A stretch of 64,000 bases of DNA, from contig JAKAEE010000012.1 in assembly GCA_021820065.1 (NCBI GenBank), positions 1-64,000 on the forward strand. Reading direction: 5' to 3'. Of the stretch, positions 42,624-51,876 are shown one piece after another. The notes beneath the pieces are model-generated. The model was not told where the DNA came from. It did not search any database and saw only the letters and a list, made by a program, of their open reading frames with translations. The position numbers and the translations under genes are program-made. This stretch comes from Bacteroidota bacterium (lineage in GTDB: Bacteria; Bacteroidota; Ignavibacteria; Ignavibacteriales; Melioribacteraceae). Within the stretch, counting starts at the first letter, position 1, and every line of letters starts with the position of its first letter.

Positions 42624-44006
42624 ATGGCAGATAATTACAAAGGTTACCGCGGCAAAGCGCTTTCAGTTTTGAAAAATTTCAGCGCACTTGTTTGGAGCGA
42701 TGTTGAGATTACCACCACAAAAGGAAAATACAAAGGCATCATTCTCCCCCGCTCGGAAACAGCAGACTCGCTCCACATCGTTATTAAAATGCCGATTGGT
42801 TATAACATTGGTGTCGCAGCGGATTTGGTAACTGATATTCAAATACGCGGACGTAAAGAAGCGCATTACAAAATTCCCGAAAAAGATTTTCCGCGCGATC
42901 CATCCAAACCAAATGTAAAACTTCTCGGAACGGGCGGAACAATTGCATCACGCCTTGATTACAGAACCGGCGCTGTAATTCCAGCGTTTTCTCCCGGCGA
43001 GCTTTACGGCTCCGTTCCAGAACTTGCAAACTATTGCAATCTCGAAACGGAAAAATTATACGGCGTGTTCAGCGAGAACATGGGTCCGGAACAATGGAAA
43101 GGAACGGCAGAAGCAATCGGCAAAGAAATTGAAAAAGGCGTTGACGGAATTGTAATCGGGCACGGAACAGATACGATGCATCACACAGCGGCAATACTTT
43201 CGTTCATGGTGCAAAATTCTCCGGTACCGATTGTAATGGTTGGTTCGCAAAGATCGAGCGACCGCCCTTCGTCCGATGCCGCGTTAAACTTAATGCACAG
43301 TGTAAAGACAGCAGCAGAAAGCGACATTGCCGAAGTGATGGTGTGCATGTTCGGCCCAACTTCGGATTATTACGGATTACTTCACCGCGGAACGCGCGTG
43401 CGAAAAATGCATTCGAGTTACCGTTCAACGTTCAGAACCATAGGCGATATCCCGATTGCAAAAGTCAGCAGAGAAGAAATTACTCCGCTGCGTCAAGATT
43501 ACAAACGGCGGCGCAAAGATCGCAACGTAAAAATCAATACCGCATTCGAAGAGAAAGTCAGCATCGTTTATTACTATCCCAACATGCAGCCGGATATTAT
43601 CGAGTCGCTCATTGACAATGGTTACAAAGGAATTGTTATCGCCGGAACCGGACTTGGTCACGTTAACAAACCTTTGTACCCCGCACTCAAACGCGCACAC
43701 GAAAAAGGAATTTCGATTTACATGACCGTGCAGACTTTATGGGGCTACGTGCAAATGTATGTTTACGATACCGGTCGTGACATGATGGAGCTTGGCGTTA
43801 TTCCCGCAGCTAACATGCTGCCGGAAGTTGCTTACATGAAATTATGTTGGGCGCTGGGACAAACAACAGATCAGAAAAAAGTTAAAGAAATAATGCTTAC
43901 TTCTATAGCTGGAGAAATTACTGAGCGTGAGCCCAGCAACGGTTACTTAATTTACCAGGGCGGCTTGCCGGAAGTTGAAGAGTTTATTTCGAAGTATGTA
44001 AAATAG
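42624..44006 (+). CDS. gatD: Glu-tRNA(Gln) amidotransferase subunit D (archaeal type)
   Basis: Asparaginase-like subunit that releases ammonia from an amide donor for GatE. The 460-residue protein has an N-terminal SH3-like domain (about 1-90) absent from plain asparaginases, then the catalytic residues Thr106 (GTGGTIAS), Thr182-Asp183 (GHGTDT) and Lys261 (RVRKMHSSYR). The spacing Thr-76-Thr-Asp matches archaeal GatD. ATG 42624 has AAAGGA seven bases upstream; the open frame before it does not resemble GatD. Together with gatE it would make Gln-tRNA(Gln) by transamidation. Confidence 0.9.
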   Translation: MADNYKGYRGKALSVLKNFSALVWSDVEITTTKGKYKGIILPRSETADSLHIVIKMPIGYNIGVAADLVTDIQIRGRKEAHYKIPEKDFPRDPSKPNVKLLGTGGTIASRLDYRTGAVIPAFSPGELYGSVPELANYCNLETEKLYGVFSENMGPEQWKGTAEAIGKEIEKGVDGIVIGHGTDTMHHTAAILSFMVQNSPVPIVMVGSQRSSDRPSSDAALNLMHSVKTAAESDIAEVMVCMFGPTSDYYGLLHRGTRVRKMHSSYRSTFRTIGDIPIAKVSREEITPLRQDYKRRRKDRNVKINTAFEEKVSIVYYYPNMQPDIIESLIDNGYKGIVIAGTGLGHVNKPLYPALKRAHEKGISIYMTVQTLWGYVQMYVYDTGRDMMELGVIPAANMLPEVAYMKLCWALGQTTDQKKVKEIMLTSIAGEITEREPSNGYLIYQGGLPEVEEFISKYVK

Positions 44007-44013
44007 TATTTGG

Positions 44014-44076
44014 TGATCAGTGATCTGTGGTCAGTTCTATACCAACCACCAATAACCAATCACCAACCACCAATCT
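44014..44076. repeat. two-flavour heptamer tandem repeat (9 units)
   Basis: TGATCAG, TGATCTG, TGGTCAG, TTCTATA, then CCAACCA, CCAATAA, CCAATCA, CCAACCA, CCAATCT, all in one 7-nt register. It fills the convergent gap after gatD and touches the end of the DUF5723 gene. It is the longest array in the window. Confidence 0.8.
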
Positions 44077-45517
44077 AAAACTTCCATCTCGAATCAAACG
44101 CAAAAGTAATTCTCTTTGCAGAGTTCGAAGCGAAGACATACTGCATATCAGGTGTACCGAAATTCAATTCGAGAATTTTGAAATCAAAACCGATTCCCAT
44201 TCCCCAATTAAACTTATCGAAACCGCCGAACGAAAAACCAGTTCTAAGAGCAAACAAACCAAGCTGCCAATCGGCTCCGAAAGAAAAGCGCGGTTTCATA
44301 GAGTTGCGCGGCTGATCGTTGAATCCTTGGTTGTAATCAAAAGCCAAAAGCATTTTGCCGGGGAAATTTCCATCCAACATTTTATCAAGTTGAATTGCAA
44401 TTCCGAGACGAAGCGCAGTTGCAAGCGGCGTGGAAAAACTGCTTATATATTTCCCGCCGCCCTTTCCCGTTAAAGCATTCTTGAGAGAATCGAGCTGATC
44501 TTTGTTTGAAAGATCGTCAAGATAGATCGCTTTGTTTGACGAATACTGCGCGGCATTTTTATCCCAAGTAATACTACCGATATCCGTTACGGCAAAACCG
44601 ATTGAAGTTGACTCGCTGATTCTTGCATTAAAACCAAAATCGAAACCGAAGCCTCCGCCTGCGGGAGTAGGAAACATAGAAACACTTGCGTCTTGCTTTG
44701 TCGAGGTCGAATCGAAATCATACTTCACGTGAAAATCCGGAGAGAACGCCGAGTAGGCAAGAAAATCTCCTTTGCCTGTTATAACATTTCCGTCGCCGGT
44801 TGTAAGTTGTGTGTTTACGTGATCAAGTCCTGCGTACGCATAGCCGGAAACTATATTGAACGAGACACCAAACGAAAAACTTTTGAAGAATGGAAAGATG
44901 TCCAGACTTCGTGCGTATGAAAGCGAATATTTTCTGAGCCACCAGGATTTTAGAGCGGTGTCGTTGAAGTTGAAAACTTTATTCGGAAGGTTGCCGTCAA
45001 TTCCCAAATCAATAATTCCTTTGGGAAATGTTACGTTAGAGGAAATTACATCGCTGATAGAAAATGCAATCGTTCCAAATTTGTCATTTGGTTTAACCGA
45101 AACCGCAAACAGTCTTACTTCGAGATCAGAAGTGAACGTGCCGCCGTCAGCAAAAAGATCTTTCAACCTTTGTTTATCCGCAGTATTTAAGTATCTGCCG
45201 ATTTTCTTTCCGGTTGAATCCGTTGTACTGTACCCGAAGAAATAATTGTATTCGTCAATGGTCATAAAATTTGTTCCGATATTCGCTGTAATATTCGGAA
45301 GCGGAAGCGGGATAATCAGCTCAACCTTTTTTGTTGAGTCTCTATATAAATTTGCCGGGTTGATTCCAAGTGAATATAGACCGAATGATGATGCCGTATA
45401 AGTTTTTGCCATTCCCATGGAGCGCGCATCGGAAGCGCCGATTGATCCGCCTTGCGAATAAATTTTTCCGCAGAAAACAAATAACAAAGCAACGAGAGAA
45501 ATTTTTAAGGTCTTCAT
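44075..45517 (-). CDS. DUF5723 family outer-membrane beta-barrel-like protein
   Basis: A 480-residue exported protein: signal peptide ending GKIYSQ, then ASDARSMGMAKTYTASSFGLYSLGINPANL, which is the DUF5723/PorV-like opening, and alternating amphipathic strands to a terminal Trp-Lys-Phe. This resembles PorV/FadL-like outer-membrane proteins of the group. ATG 45517 is the start, with GGAGGG upstream and a signal peptide; it begins one base after the upstream lipoprotein's stop. The two are likely one operon with a shared surface role. Confidence 0.8.
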   Translation of the reverse strand: MKTLKISLVALLFVFCGKIYSQGGSIGASDARSMGMAKTYTASSFGLYSLGINPANLYRDSTKKVELIIPLPLPNITANIGTNFMTIDEYNYFFGYSTTDSTGKKIGRYLNTADKQRLKDLFADGGTFTSDLEVRLFAVSVKPNDKFGTIAFSISDVISSNVTFPKGIIDLGIDGNLPNKVFNFNDTALKSWWLRKYSLSYARSLDIFPFFKSFSFGVSFNIVSGYAYAGLDHVNTQLTTGDGNVITGKGDFLAYSAFSPDFHVKYDFDSTSTKQDASVSMFPTPAGGGFGFDFGFNARISESTSIGFAVTDIGSITWDKNAAQYSSNKAIYLDDLSNKDQLDSLKNALTGKGGGKYISSFSTPLATALRLGIAIQLDKMLDGNFPGKMLLAFDYNQGFNDQPRNSMKPRFSFGADWQLGLFALRTGFSFGGFDKFNWGMGIGFDFKILELNFGTPDMQYVFASNSAKRITFAFDSRWKF

Positions 45518-45518
45518 A

Positions 45519-47618
45519 TTATTTCCCTCCTTGCGGTATAACGTGATAATTTGTTGAGCCTGAGGCGGTAATTCCAATCGTGTCGTCGGTCTTGAAACGC
45601 ACGGGCTGATTTCCGGCAGCCGAAGTGTTGAATTTTAATTTCACTCTCATATAAGTTGCGCGGGAAAGTTTATCGGCGTCGGATTTCGTTGTATTAACCG
45701 TAATTGTCTGATCCGTTTTCGAAGTCACGTTTCCGTTGTTATCCGTAACCGCACCACTCACACTGATAACGGTATCTTGGTTTTGCGATTGAGGCGGAAA
45801 ATACATCAAGAAATGATTGTACTGATCGTACAATTTTCCCGTAAAGCTTAAAGCCGCCGCTATTCCGTTTGAAATTTTCAACGTTGCGCCGAGTGAGTTC
45901 ACATCACGGACTCTATCGCGGCTGTCTTGAGAAAGATCAATTTTCACGGAATCAGAAAACTCCGCACCGCTAATTCCAATTTCCAGCGGCAGTTCTAGTT
46001 TACTATTCCCGGAAAATTGATCGGTGTTTTTCACATCAACAGTTTTGTAATTAGGATTTGCAGTTCCTCCGGCATACACAATAAGTGAATCCGGGAATTG
46101 ACTGAACTTGCCGAAGAAGTTGCTTACACTATCGGGATTAAGCGTGATGACCGTATCCGATGGCGTGATTAACGTTGAACTGAGTGTGCGCGAGCTTAAT
46201 GTCATAATGCTTCGCTGACCGATTTTGTTGCGCGCTTGAACCGTGCCATTAATACTGAACTCAATATTAGCTGTTGGTTTTATATGAAGTTCTACCTTCG
46301 GATTTTTTAGATTGATCTGCTGGAACTTCAATTTGTCTTTTATGTCTTTAACATTAAGCGAGACACTGCTTCTTGTGCTGTTTACAACTGTCGGTTTAAG
46401 TTGACCGACAAATTCTTTGACGGAAAGAGAATTCAAACTTATTGTTCCGGTAACACCGTCGCCGCTTTTTACTGTTCTGTTATCCGACGTGGCGAAGACT
46501 TGAAAATTAACATGATAGCTGACTTGATTTGTCGGCGTTCCATTTAAGCTGACAATGGAATAATCTTTAAGTGAAAGGTTATTAAATAGGTTTACAGTTT
46601 GTTTTCTTGGAACCGTACTTGTGCTTGTGAATGTATTACCTTGCGGCGTTTTCAAATTGTCGATTGTGAAAGTTGCCGTTGCATCAAGATCAAGATTATT
46701 CGCGATGCTGATGTTAAGCAGACCGCCGTTCAGTTTCACATTTTGAAATTTGTTTGGCTGAACCGAATTTTCATCAATGGTAACAACCCCGTTTACCAGA
46801 ATCGGAGCTTGCGGTGGAATCTTTGCGGTTGCTGCCGTAACCTGTACATCATGAAGTATGGTTTGAATCGTTAACGCTTTACTTGGAATTGTTACAACTT
46901 GGCCGCCGCTTCCGCTCGAGGAAATGTCGCATTCGAGACTAAGTTGATTCTTTACTAAAACTCCCGGCGTAATTGGAATTGATTGAACTCCCGAAGTACC
47001 CTGCGGCGGGATTACAACCGGATTAGCATGCTGTGCAATTATCTCGCCCGTTCCGGCATTCTTAATAAAAATATTGCTTATGGTCATCGCAACAGGTGAC
47101 GAAAAATGATTTGTAATATTGAGATCAAGCGCGCCGGATTGAATAGTTAATGACTGAAATTCGTTTGCTACACTAAAATTTACAGTAACAGGTGCGTTGT
47201 TTATCTGCGGAACTATAATTTGAGTGCCGGGAACTAACAATGGATTGATCATTTGAGGATCAACATCCGTCGTAACAGTATCGGTGCTAATGTTAATAGT
47301 CCCAATAGTTTCTGAAGCCGATTTTGAGAAGGGTTCGATGTTCAGCTTGTCGGTAAGACCAATTTTATCAATCGACTGCGTCTGGGAATAATATAATAGA
47401 TTATTGTTCGTTCCCGAAGCGTAATGACTGATCGAACCGGACTTCTTTTCTAAGATATCGAACAGTGTATAATTCTTTTTTGCAATTGGTACGTTTAACG
47501 AGACGTCCCAATTAGGCGCGGTCGGCTCCGTAGTTAAGTTACACGAAGTAACAAACACAATTAATGCCGACGTTACAAGCGCCAACGAAATAAATCCGAG
47601 TTTTGTTTTAATCTTCAT
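45519..47618 (-). CDS. large beta-rich lipoprotein
   Basis: A 699-residue predicted lipoprotein (signal peptide ending VFVTSC, Cys26; TEPTAPNWDVSLNVP follows). The body is a series of beta-sandwich-like repeats rich in Thr, Asn and Val with alternating hydrophobic strands, such as TVNFSVANEFQSLTIQSGALDLNITNHF. No catalytic motif is recognised. It is translated just before the DUF5723 protein, which suggests an outer-membrane complex partner. Length and architecture are typical of group-specific uncharacterised families. Confidence 0.75.
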   Translation of the reverse strand: MKIKTKLGFISLALVTSALIVFVTSCNLTTEPTAPNWDVSLNVPIAKKNYTLFDILEKKSGSISHYASGTNNNLLYYSQTQSIDKIGLTDKLNIEPFSKSASETIGTINISTDTVTTDVDPQMINPLLVPGTQIIVPQINNAPVTVNFSVANEFQSLTIQSGALDLNITNHFSSPVAMTISNIFIKNAGTGEIIAQHANPVVIPPQGTSGVQSIPITPGVLVKNQLSLECDISSSGSGGQVVTIPSKALTIQTILHDVQVTAATAKIPPQAPILVNGVVTIDENSVQPNKFQNVKLNGGLLNISIANNLDLDATATFTIDNLKTPQGNTFTSTSTVPRKQTVNLFNNLSLKDYSIVSLNGTPTNQVSYHVNFQVFATSDNRTVKSGDGVTGTISLNSLSVKEFVGQLKPTVVNSTRSSVSLNVKDIKDKLKFQQINLKNPKVELHIKPTANIEFSINGTVQARNKIGQRSIMTLSSRTLSSTLITPSDTVITLNPDSVSNFFGKFSQFPDSLIVYAGGTANPNYKTVDVKNTDQFSGNSKLELPLEIGISGAEFSDSVKIDLSQDSRDRVRDVNSLGATLKISNGIAAALSFTGKLYDQYNHFLMYFPPQSQNQDTVISVSGAVTDNNGNVTSKTDQTITVNTTKSDADKLSRATYMRVKLKFNTSAAGNQPVRFKTDDTIGITASGSTNYHVIPQGGK

Positions 47619-47758
47619 TCTTACCCCGAATTAAATTGAAATAATTTTTTCTTTCCGAGATTTTGACGGCAACTTAGAAAGAATAAGTTTTAACAGCAAT
47701 TGTCCGTATCACACCCACCGGAAGACACCGGAAAATTAGGACAGTACAAATAGTTGCT

Positions 47759-48676
47759 TCATAACGATTCATCCAGCAGAATTTCTTGCGTGATAAGCGG
47801 CTTATTTCTGAAAACAAGGTGAGAGAAAAATAAATCATGTTCGCTGCCTAAGATCCAAACTTTTGTAAACAACCTTGTCCAAATGAAAATCTGCTGAACA
47901 AAGAACATTATCAGAATTCCCATGGTGCTTGTCATGCCGACGAATTCTTCTAGAAAGAAGTAACCGCCGAATAACAACACGGGAACTATTAATAGAATTA
48001 TATAGAGTGGAAATGTTAGATACAGTTTTTTTACTGTGAACTTGAACGCGCTCCACATTGCACGCCAAACTTTTTTTGAATCTTCTTTCACCAAAAGAAT
48101 CTTCGCGTAGTCCGAAACAATAGAGATAAAAATGAAAAAGATAACGTGAACGGCTGCCCAAACAACAAGAATGGTGAATAATTTCGGTTCCGTGGAAACA
48201 GGTAATGAGCGGTTAAAGATTGAAGAAAACCCCACAGCTATTATTGCAAACACGATCATTTGGAAAATTAAAATGTATATCCCGAGACGCAAAAAGCGGA
48301 AAAAGAATTTTGCGCTTCCGGCAAAGAATGCTTGTGATTTGCTTTTAATGGACGAACCTTCAAAAAGTTTTAGAATGCCGCCGGAAAAGAATACGGTGAA
48401 GAAAAAGTAAAAAAATCCCAGCCATGTCATGCTGCTGATCAACGGTCTAATCATATCACCGTAATGATTCATGAAATCGTTATAGATTGTGAAATCAAAA
48501 TCGTGGAATAGGTTGTACAATTCAGATCGGTTGCCAAAATTTTTTGTTATCACCGAATTAAATGTGAACGCAAGAATTAATCCGAGCAGAAGGGTTACTC
48601 CGTAAACAATTGTTACTACTCTTGTAATGACGGAGGTTTTCTTGAAGCCCTCCAAATATGATTTAAGAATATTCAT
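47759..48676 (-). CDS. multi-pass membrane protein, unknown
   Basis: A 305-residue protein with six hydrophobic segments (about 20-40, 80-100, 125-155, 165-185, 218-245, 250-270). The C terminus is soluble. The KTSVITRVVTIVYGV opening and the WRAMWSAFKFTVKK loop resemble membrane proteins annotated only as DUF4013-like or as a glycerophosphodiesterase membrane domain; I cannot assign it. It lies 16 bases downstream of the M1 peptidase gene and may share its transcript. Confidence 0.68.
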   Translation of the reverse strand: MNILKSYLEGFKKTSVITRVVTIVYGVTLLLGLILAFTFNSVITKNFGNRSELYNLFHDFDFTIYNDFMNHYGDMIRPLISSMTWLGFFYFFFTVFFSGGILKLFEGSSIKSKSQAFFAGSAKFFFRFLRLGIYILIFQMIVFAIIAVGFSSIFNRSLPVSTEPKLFTILVVWAAVHVIFFIFISIVSDYAKILLVKEDSKKVWRAMWSAFKFTVKKLYLTFPLYIILLIVPVLLFGGYFFLEEFVGMTSTMGILIMFFVQQIFIWTRLFTKVWILGSEHDLFFSHLVFRNKPLITQEILLDESL

Positions 48677-48692
48677 TGATTGCCTCGTTCAA

Positions 48693-50699
48693 TTAAAAGA
48701 GTGATGATAAACTTAACATTACATTTTGAACCCAGAACAAAATTTTGGCGGCGTACTTATCAAACACCCCGTTCTCCGGGTCAGTAGTTAATGTATTGTT
48801 GATCAAATTTACATCCAGCGGGATTTTGTAACTGGGATCGACTTTTGCCCAAACGACTTTGGATTTTCCAGCATATTTATATTCCATTGTTCGCGCCTGC
48901 CCGTCCCAATTTTCAAGTACTTCCTTACCGTTATCGAAATGAACGAGAACTTCCACCGGTAATTTTACTTCTCCCAGGCGATAGACAACCACATGCGATT
49001 CGTAATTCGGCTTATCGTTTTTCTTGTCAGGATAGATTTTTTTCACACTGGAACTATCATAAAACCCTTTCGCACTTCCTTTTTCTATATTGGTGATCGA
49101 GGCAAGCTTATAGTCGCACACATCGCTGCCGTAAAGCGTTTCATCGAAAAACCAATTCATGTTATCGCCGAATTTTCTGCCGAGGTTTTTATTCACAACT
49201 TCGTTTACAATCGCAATAAAATCTTTTACGCACGGGTGTTTGAATTTCCACCGTTCGAAATATGTTTTCATTATCTCATCCATTGTCGGCAAGCCAACCA
49301 ATCCCTCAAGAGTTTTCAACATAACGGCAGTTTTGAAATATGTAAATGAACTGTAACCGCCAACAGTATAATCCCACGACATGCGGTAAATTTCCGCAAG
49401 TTTCGGATTAGGCATTCCAACGTAACCCTGTCGCGAAAACTCGAAATCGCCGGCATGAAAGCCGAAGCAATTGATGAAAGAAGTTTTCTCGCCGTAATAC
49501 CTATCCATTATTCGCGTTTCGTAATACTGGTTAAATCCCTCATCAAGAAAAGCTTCTTCAAATTCATTTGTTGCCAGCAGCGCCATAAAATAATTGTGAC
49601 CGAACTCGTGAACAGTAACCTGCTCGGGTAATTTTAATCCTTCCGGTAAATTCCAAATTGTGCCGGCTGTTATAAATGTTGGGTACTCCATTCCCCCTGA
49701 ACCGATAGCATTCAACGGCGGATCGACAACCGTGATTGTTGTGTAAGGATACTTACCCAAATTTTTATCGAAGTATTCCAATGCTGCTTTCAAAGAACCG
49801 ATGTATCGTTCAGTCTGGTTAAAATGTTCGGGCTGAACCATCAATTTTATTTTAACATCGCGCCATTGGTCATTAACAACTTTGAAGTAAGGAGAAGCCG
49901 TCCATGCAAAATCTATAACGTCTTCCGCGCGGTAATGATGTGTCGAGGTTCCATTCTTGTTATTAATTTTGGATTGCAGTACACCGGTTGCGCCGACAAT
50001 AAAATTTGACGGCACTGTTATGTTAACATCATACGCGGCAAAGTCGGCGTAAAACTCAGAGTTTGCATGGAACTGATGACAGTTCCACTGACCTTTTTCA
50101 GCGTAACGTATTCCTGGATATTCGTAAACACCTATCTTGGGATACCACTGCCCAACCAAAAAATAATCTCCGGCAAATCCGGTGCGGGCAAAAACTCTCG
50201 GCAATTTGGATTTAAAAATAATTTCGAGCGCAATTTCTTCGTTTGGTCTAACCGGTTTATCGAGTAAAACGCGGATAACCGTTTGATCGTCTTTGTTGTC
50301 ATCATCCGGCTGAATAAATTTTATTTTTGCCGTCAGATCTTCTCCGCCGATTCGTTTCATTGAGAGCACATCAACATAGCCCCATGATTCTTTCTTGGTT
50401 TCATCAAATCCCATTCCGCGCAACTGCCCGCCGGATTCTTTCATGAAGGTCGAATTTGTATTCTTGAATGCATTAAGATAAAGATGAAACTGTAATTCTT
50501 TAACGTTATCCTTAGAAGGATTTTTCCATTTCAGAATTTCTTTGCCGTCCAAGATTTTCTTTTCAGGATCAAGCTTTACCGAAATATTATAGTTACAAAC
50601 TCTTTGACTGAGCGGCTGCTTAAATATTATCTGGGCACTCAACGTACTGCAAAGCAGCGAGAGAAAAAGAATAGTGATAAGAGTAGTTTTTATTTTCAT
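48693..50699 (-). CDS. M1 family metallopeptidase
   Basis: Exported zinc aminopeptidase-like enzyme of 668 residues. It has a signal peptide (TLITILFLSLLCSTLSAQ), the exopeptidase motif GSGGMEYPTF (variant of GxMEN), the zinc motif HEFGHNYF, and the third ligand Glu 18 residues further on in EEAFLDEGF. ATG 50699 is preferred, as homology and the signal peptide start there; the frame extends back to 50825. Such secreted M1 proteins are common in this group and may degrade extracellular peptides. A 4-helix C-terminal domain is not obvious. Confidence 0.88.
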   Translation of the reverse strand: MKIKTTLITILFLSLLCSTLSAQIIFKQPLSQRVCNYNISVKLDPEKKILDGKEILKWKNPSKDNVKELQFHLYLNAFKNTNSTFMKESGGQLRGMGFDETKKESWGYVDVLSMKRIGGEDLTAKIKFIQPDDDNKDDQTVIRVLLDKPVRPNEEIALEIIFKSKLPRVFARTGFAGDYFLVGQWYPKIGVYEYPGIRYAEKGQWNCHQFHANSEFYADFAAYDVNITVPSNFIVGATGVLQSKINNKNGTSTHHYRAEDVIDFAWTASPYFKVVNDQWRDVKIKLMVQPEHFNQTERYIGSLKAALEYFDKNLGKYPYTTITVVDPPLNAIGSGGMEYPTFITAGTIWNLPEGLKLPEQVTVHEFGHNYFMALLATNEFEEAFLDEGFNQYYETRIMDRYYGEKTSFINCFGFHAGDFEFSRQGYVGMPNPKLAEIYRMSWDYTVGGYSSFTYFKTAVMLKTLEGLVGLPTMDEIMKTYFERWKFKHPCVKDFIAIVNEVVNKNLGRKFGDNMNWFFDETLYGSDVCDYKLASITNIEKGSAKGFYDSSSVKKIYPDKKNDKPNYESHVVVYRLGEVKLPVEVLVHFDNGKEVLENWDGQARTMEYKYAGKSKVVWAKVDPSYKIPLDVNLINNTLTTDPENGVFDKYAAKILFWVQNVMLSLSSLF

Positions 50700-50995
50700 G
50701 CGCGCGTACCGGTTATGATAATAATGATTTGATTCCGGCTCCAAAATCATTTTCCCGTAAACAAAAGTCAACCTGAATTCAAAATTAAATTCCACCAACT
50801 TTTTTGTGTCTTTGCATCGTTTCATTTAATAATAATTTCCCGCAGTTTTCACCACCGACACAAAATTAATCCAAAATCAGACTCTCCGTCTTAATCTAAA
50901 AATTTTTATGTTTTCCGTGATTTTGGATTCATTCTAAATGATTATTTTTGGTGTGCATTTTTTCACAAACTATTTTTCATCTGGAGGAAATACTA

Positions 50996-51295
50996 ATGGC
51001 TGTTATGATTACTGATGAGTGCATCTCTTGCAACGCGTGCGATGCCGAATGTCCAAATACTGCAATTTATAATCCCGGTGTTGCGTATGTTCTAGGAGGT
51101 CAAGAATATGCTGCGCTCAATGAGGAACATACGTACATCGTTCCCGATAAATGTACAGAGTGCGTAGGATTTTACGATGAACCTCAGTGCATCTCCGCTT
51201 GTCCAACCGAAGCAATTGTTCCCGATCCCGAAAGAGCTGAACCGAAAGAGCAACTGATGGCTAAGAAAGAACATTTAGATCTAGTTGGAAGATGA
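50996..51295 (+). CDS. 2[4Fe-4S] ferredoxin, Chlorobium type
   Basis: A 99-residue electron carrier. The first cluster motif is CISCNACDAECP; the second is CTECVGF-x6-CISACP, with the insertion between second and third cysteines that marks the Chlorobium/Azotobacter-type ferredoxins. ATG 50996 follows GGAGG. It could serve pyruvate or 2-oxoglutarate:ferredoxin oxidoreductases, which are not in the window. A terminator follows. Confidence 0.92.
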   Translation: MAVMITDECISCNACDAECPNTAIYNPGVAYVLGGQEYAALNEEHTYIVPDKCTECVGFYDEPQCISACPTEAIVPDPERAEPKEQLMAKKEHLDLVGR

Positions 51296-51315
51296 TCCTT
51301 AATACGTATGCAGAT

Positions 51316-51344
51316 AAAAAACCCTGTGTATAACGGGGTTTTTT
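51316..51344 (+). terminator. rho-independent terminator after ferredoxin
   Basis: AAAAAACCC (51316-51324) pairs with GGGGTTTTTT (51335-51344), with a T-rich tail to 51349. Confidence 0.8.
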
Positions 51345-51411
51345 ATTTTAAACATATGTGGAACAAGTTAAGTGTGTTATTGTAAAAAGATGAAACTCAT
51401 TGATAACCAAA

Positions 51412-51876
51412 ATGAAAATTGGGGTTCAAATATTTTTTCTGTTCCTTCTCCCTTCTTTAGCCGCCGCACAAGACCAAGCTGATACTTTATTCAAATCCGG
51501 CGATCAGCGAAAGGATAAAATGGAGATTGGCAAGTTTGTAACGCCGCAAATTTTTCCAAAGGATTCTCTTCCGGTTCAATATTTCTTTTTTGAGAGCAAA
51601 GCAAACGGGTTAAACGAAAAATTCCTTCTGAACAATAAACTGTTGATGACCGAATTAAGCGAGAATTACAAATTCAGCAAAGACGAACTAAGTAGCGGCT
51701 TGAGCGAAGACGAACTGATTGCATACGCTAATAATAAAGTCAGAACTTTAAAAATTTTATCGGATTCATACGGCGGCAGAGCTGACGTCAACTGGACAAA
51801 AATCCAAAGGATCTTGGGAATTAGCAAAAAAGCAGTAGCAATAATTTTGGCGATGATAAGTTTAATGAAGTATTAG
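51412..51876 (+). CDS. small exported protein, unknown
   Basis: A 154-residue protein with a signal peptide (KIGVQIFFLFLLPSLAAAQ). The mature part is mostly helical and charged; the last 20 residues (AVAIILAMISLMKY) form a hydrophobic C-terminal helix that could anchor it. ATG 51412 is chosen because it starts the signal peptide; TTG 51400 is in frame upstream. No family is recognised. Confidence 0.65.
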   Translation: MKIGVQIFFLFLLPSLAAAQDQADTLFKSGDQRKDKMEIGKFVTPQIFPKDSLPVQYFFFESKANGLNEKFLLNNKLLMTELSENYKFSKDELSSGLSEDELIAYANNKVRTLKILSDSYGGRADVNWTKIQRILGISKKAVAIILAMISLMKY

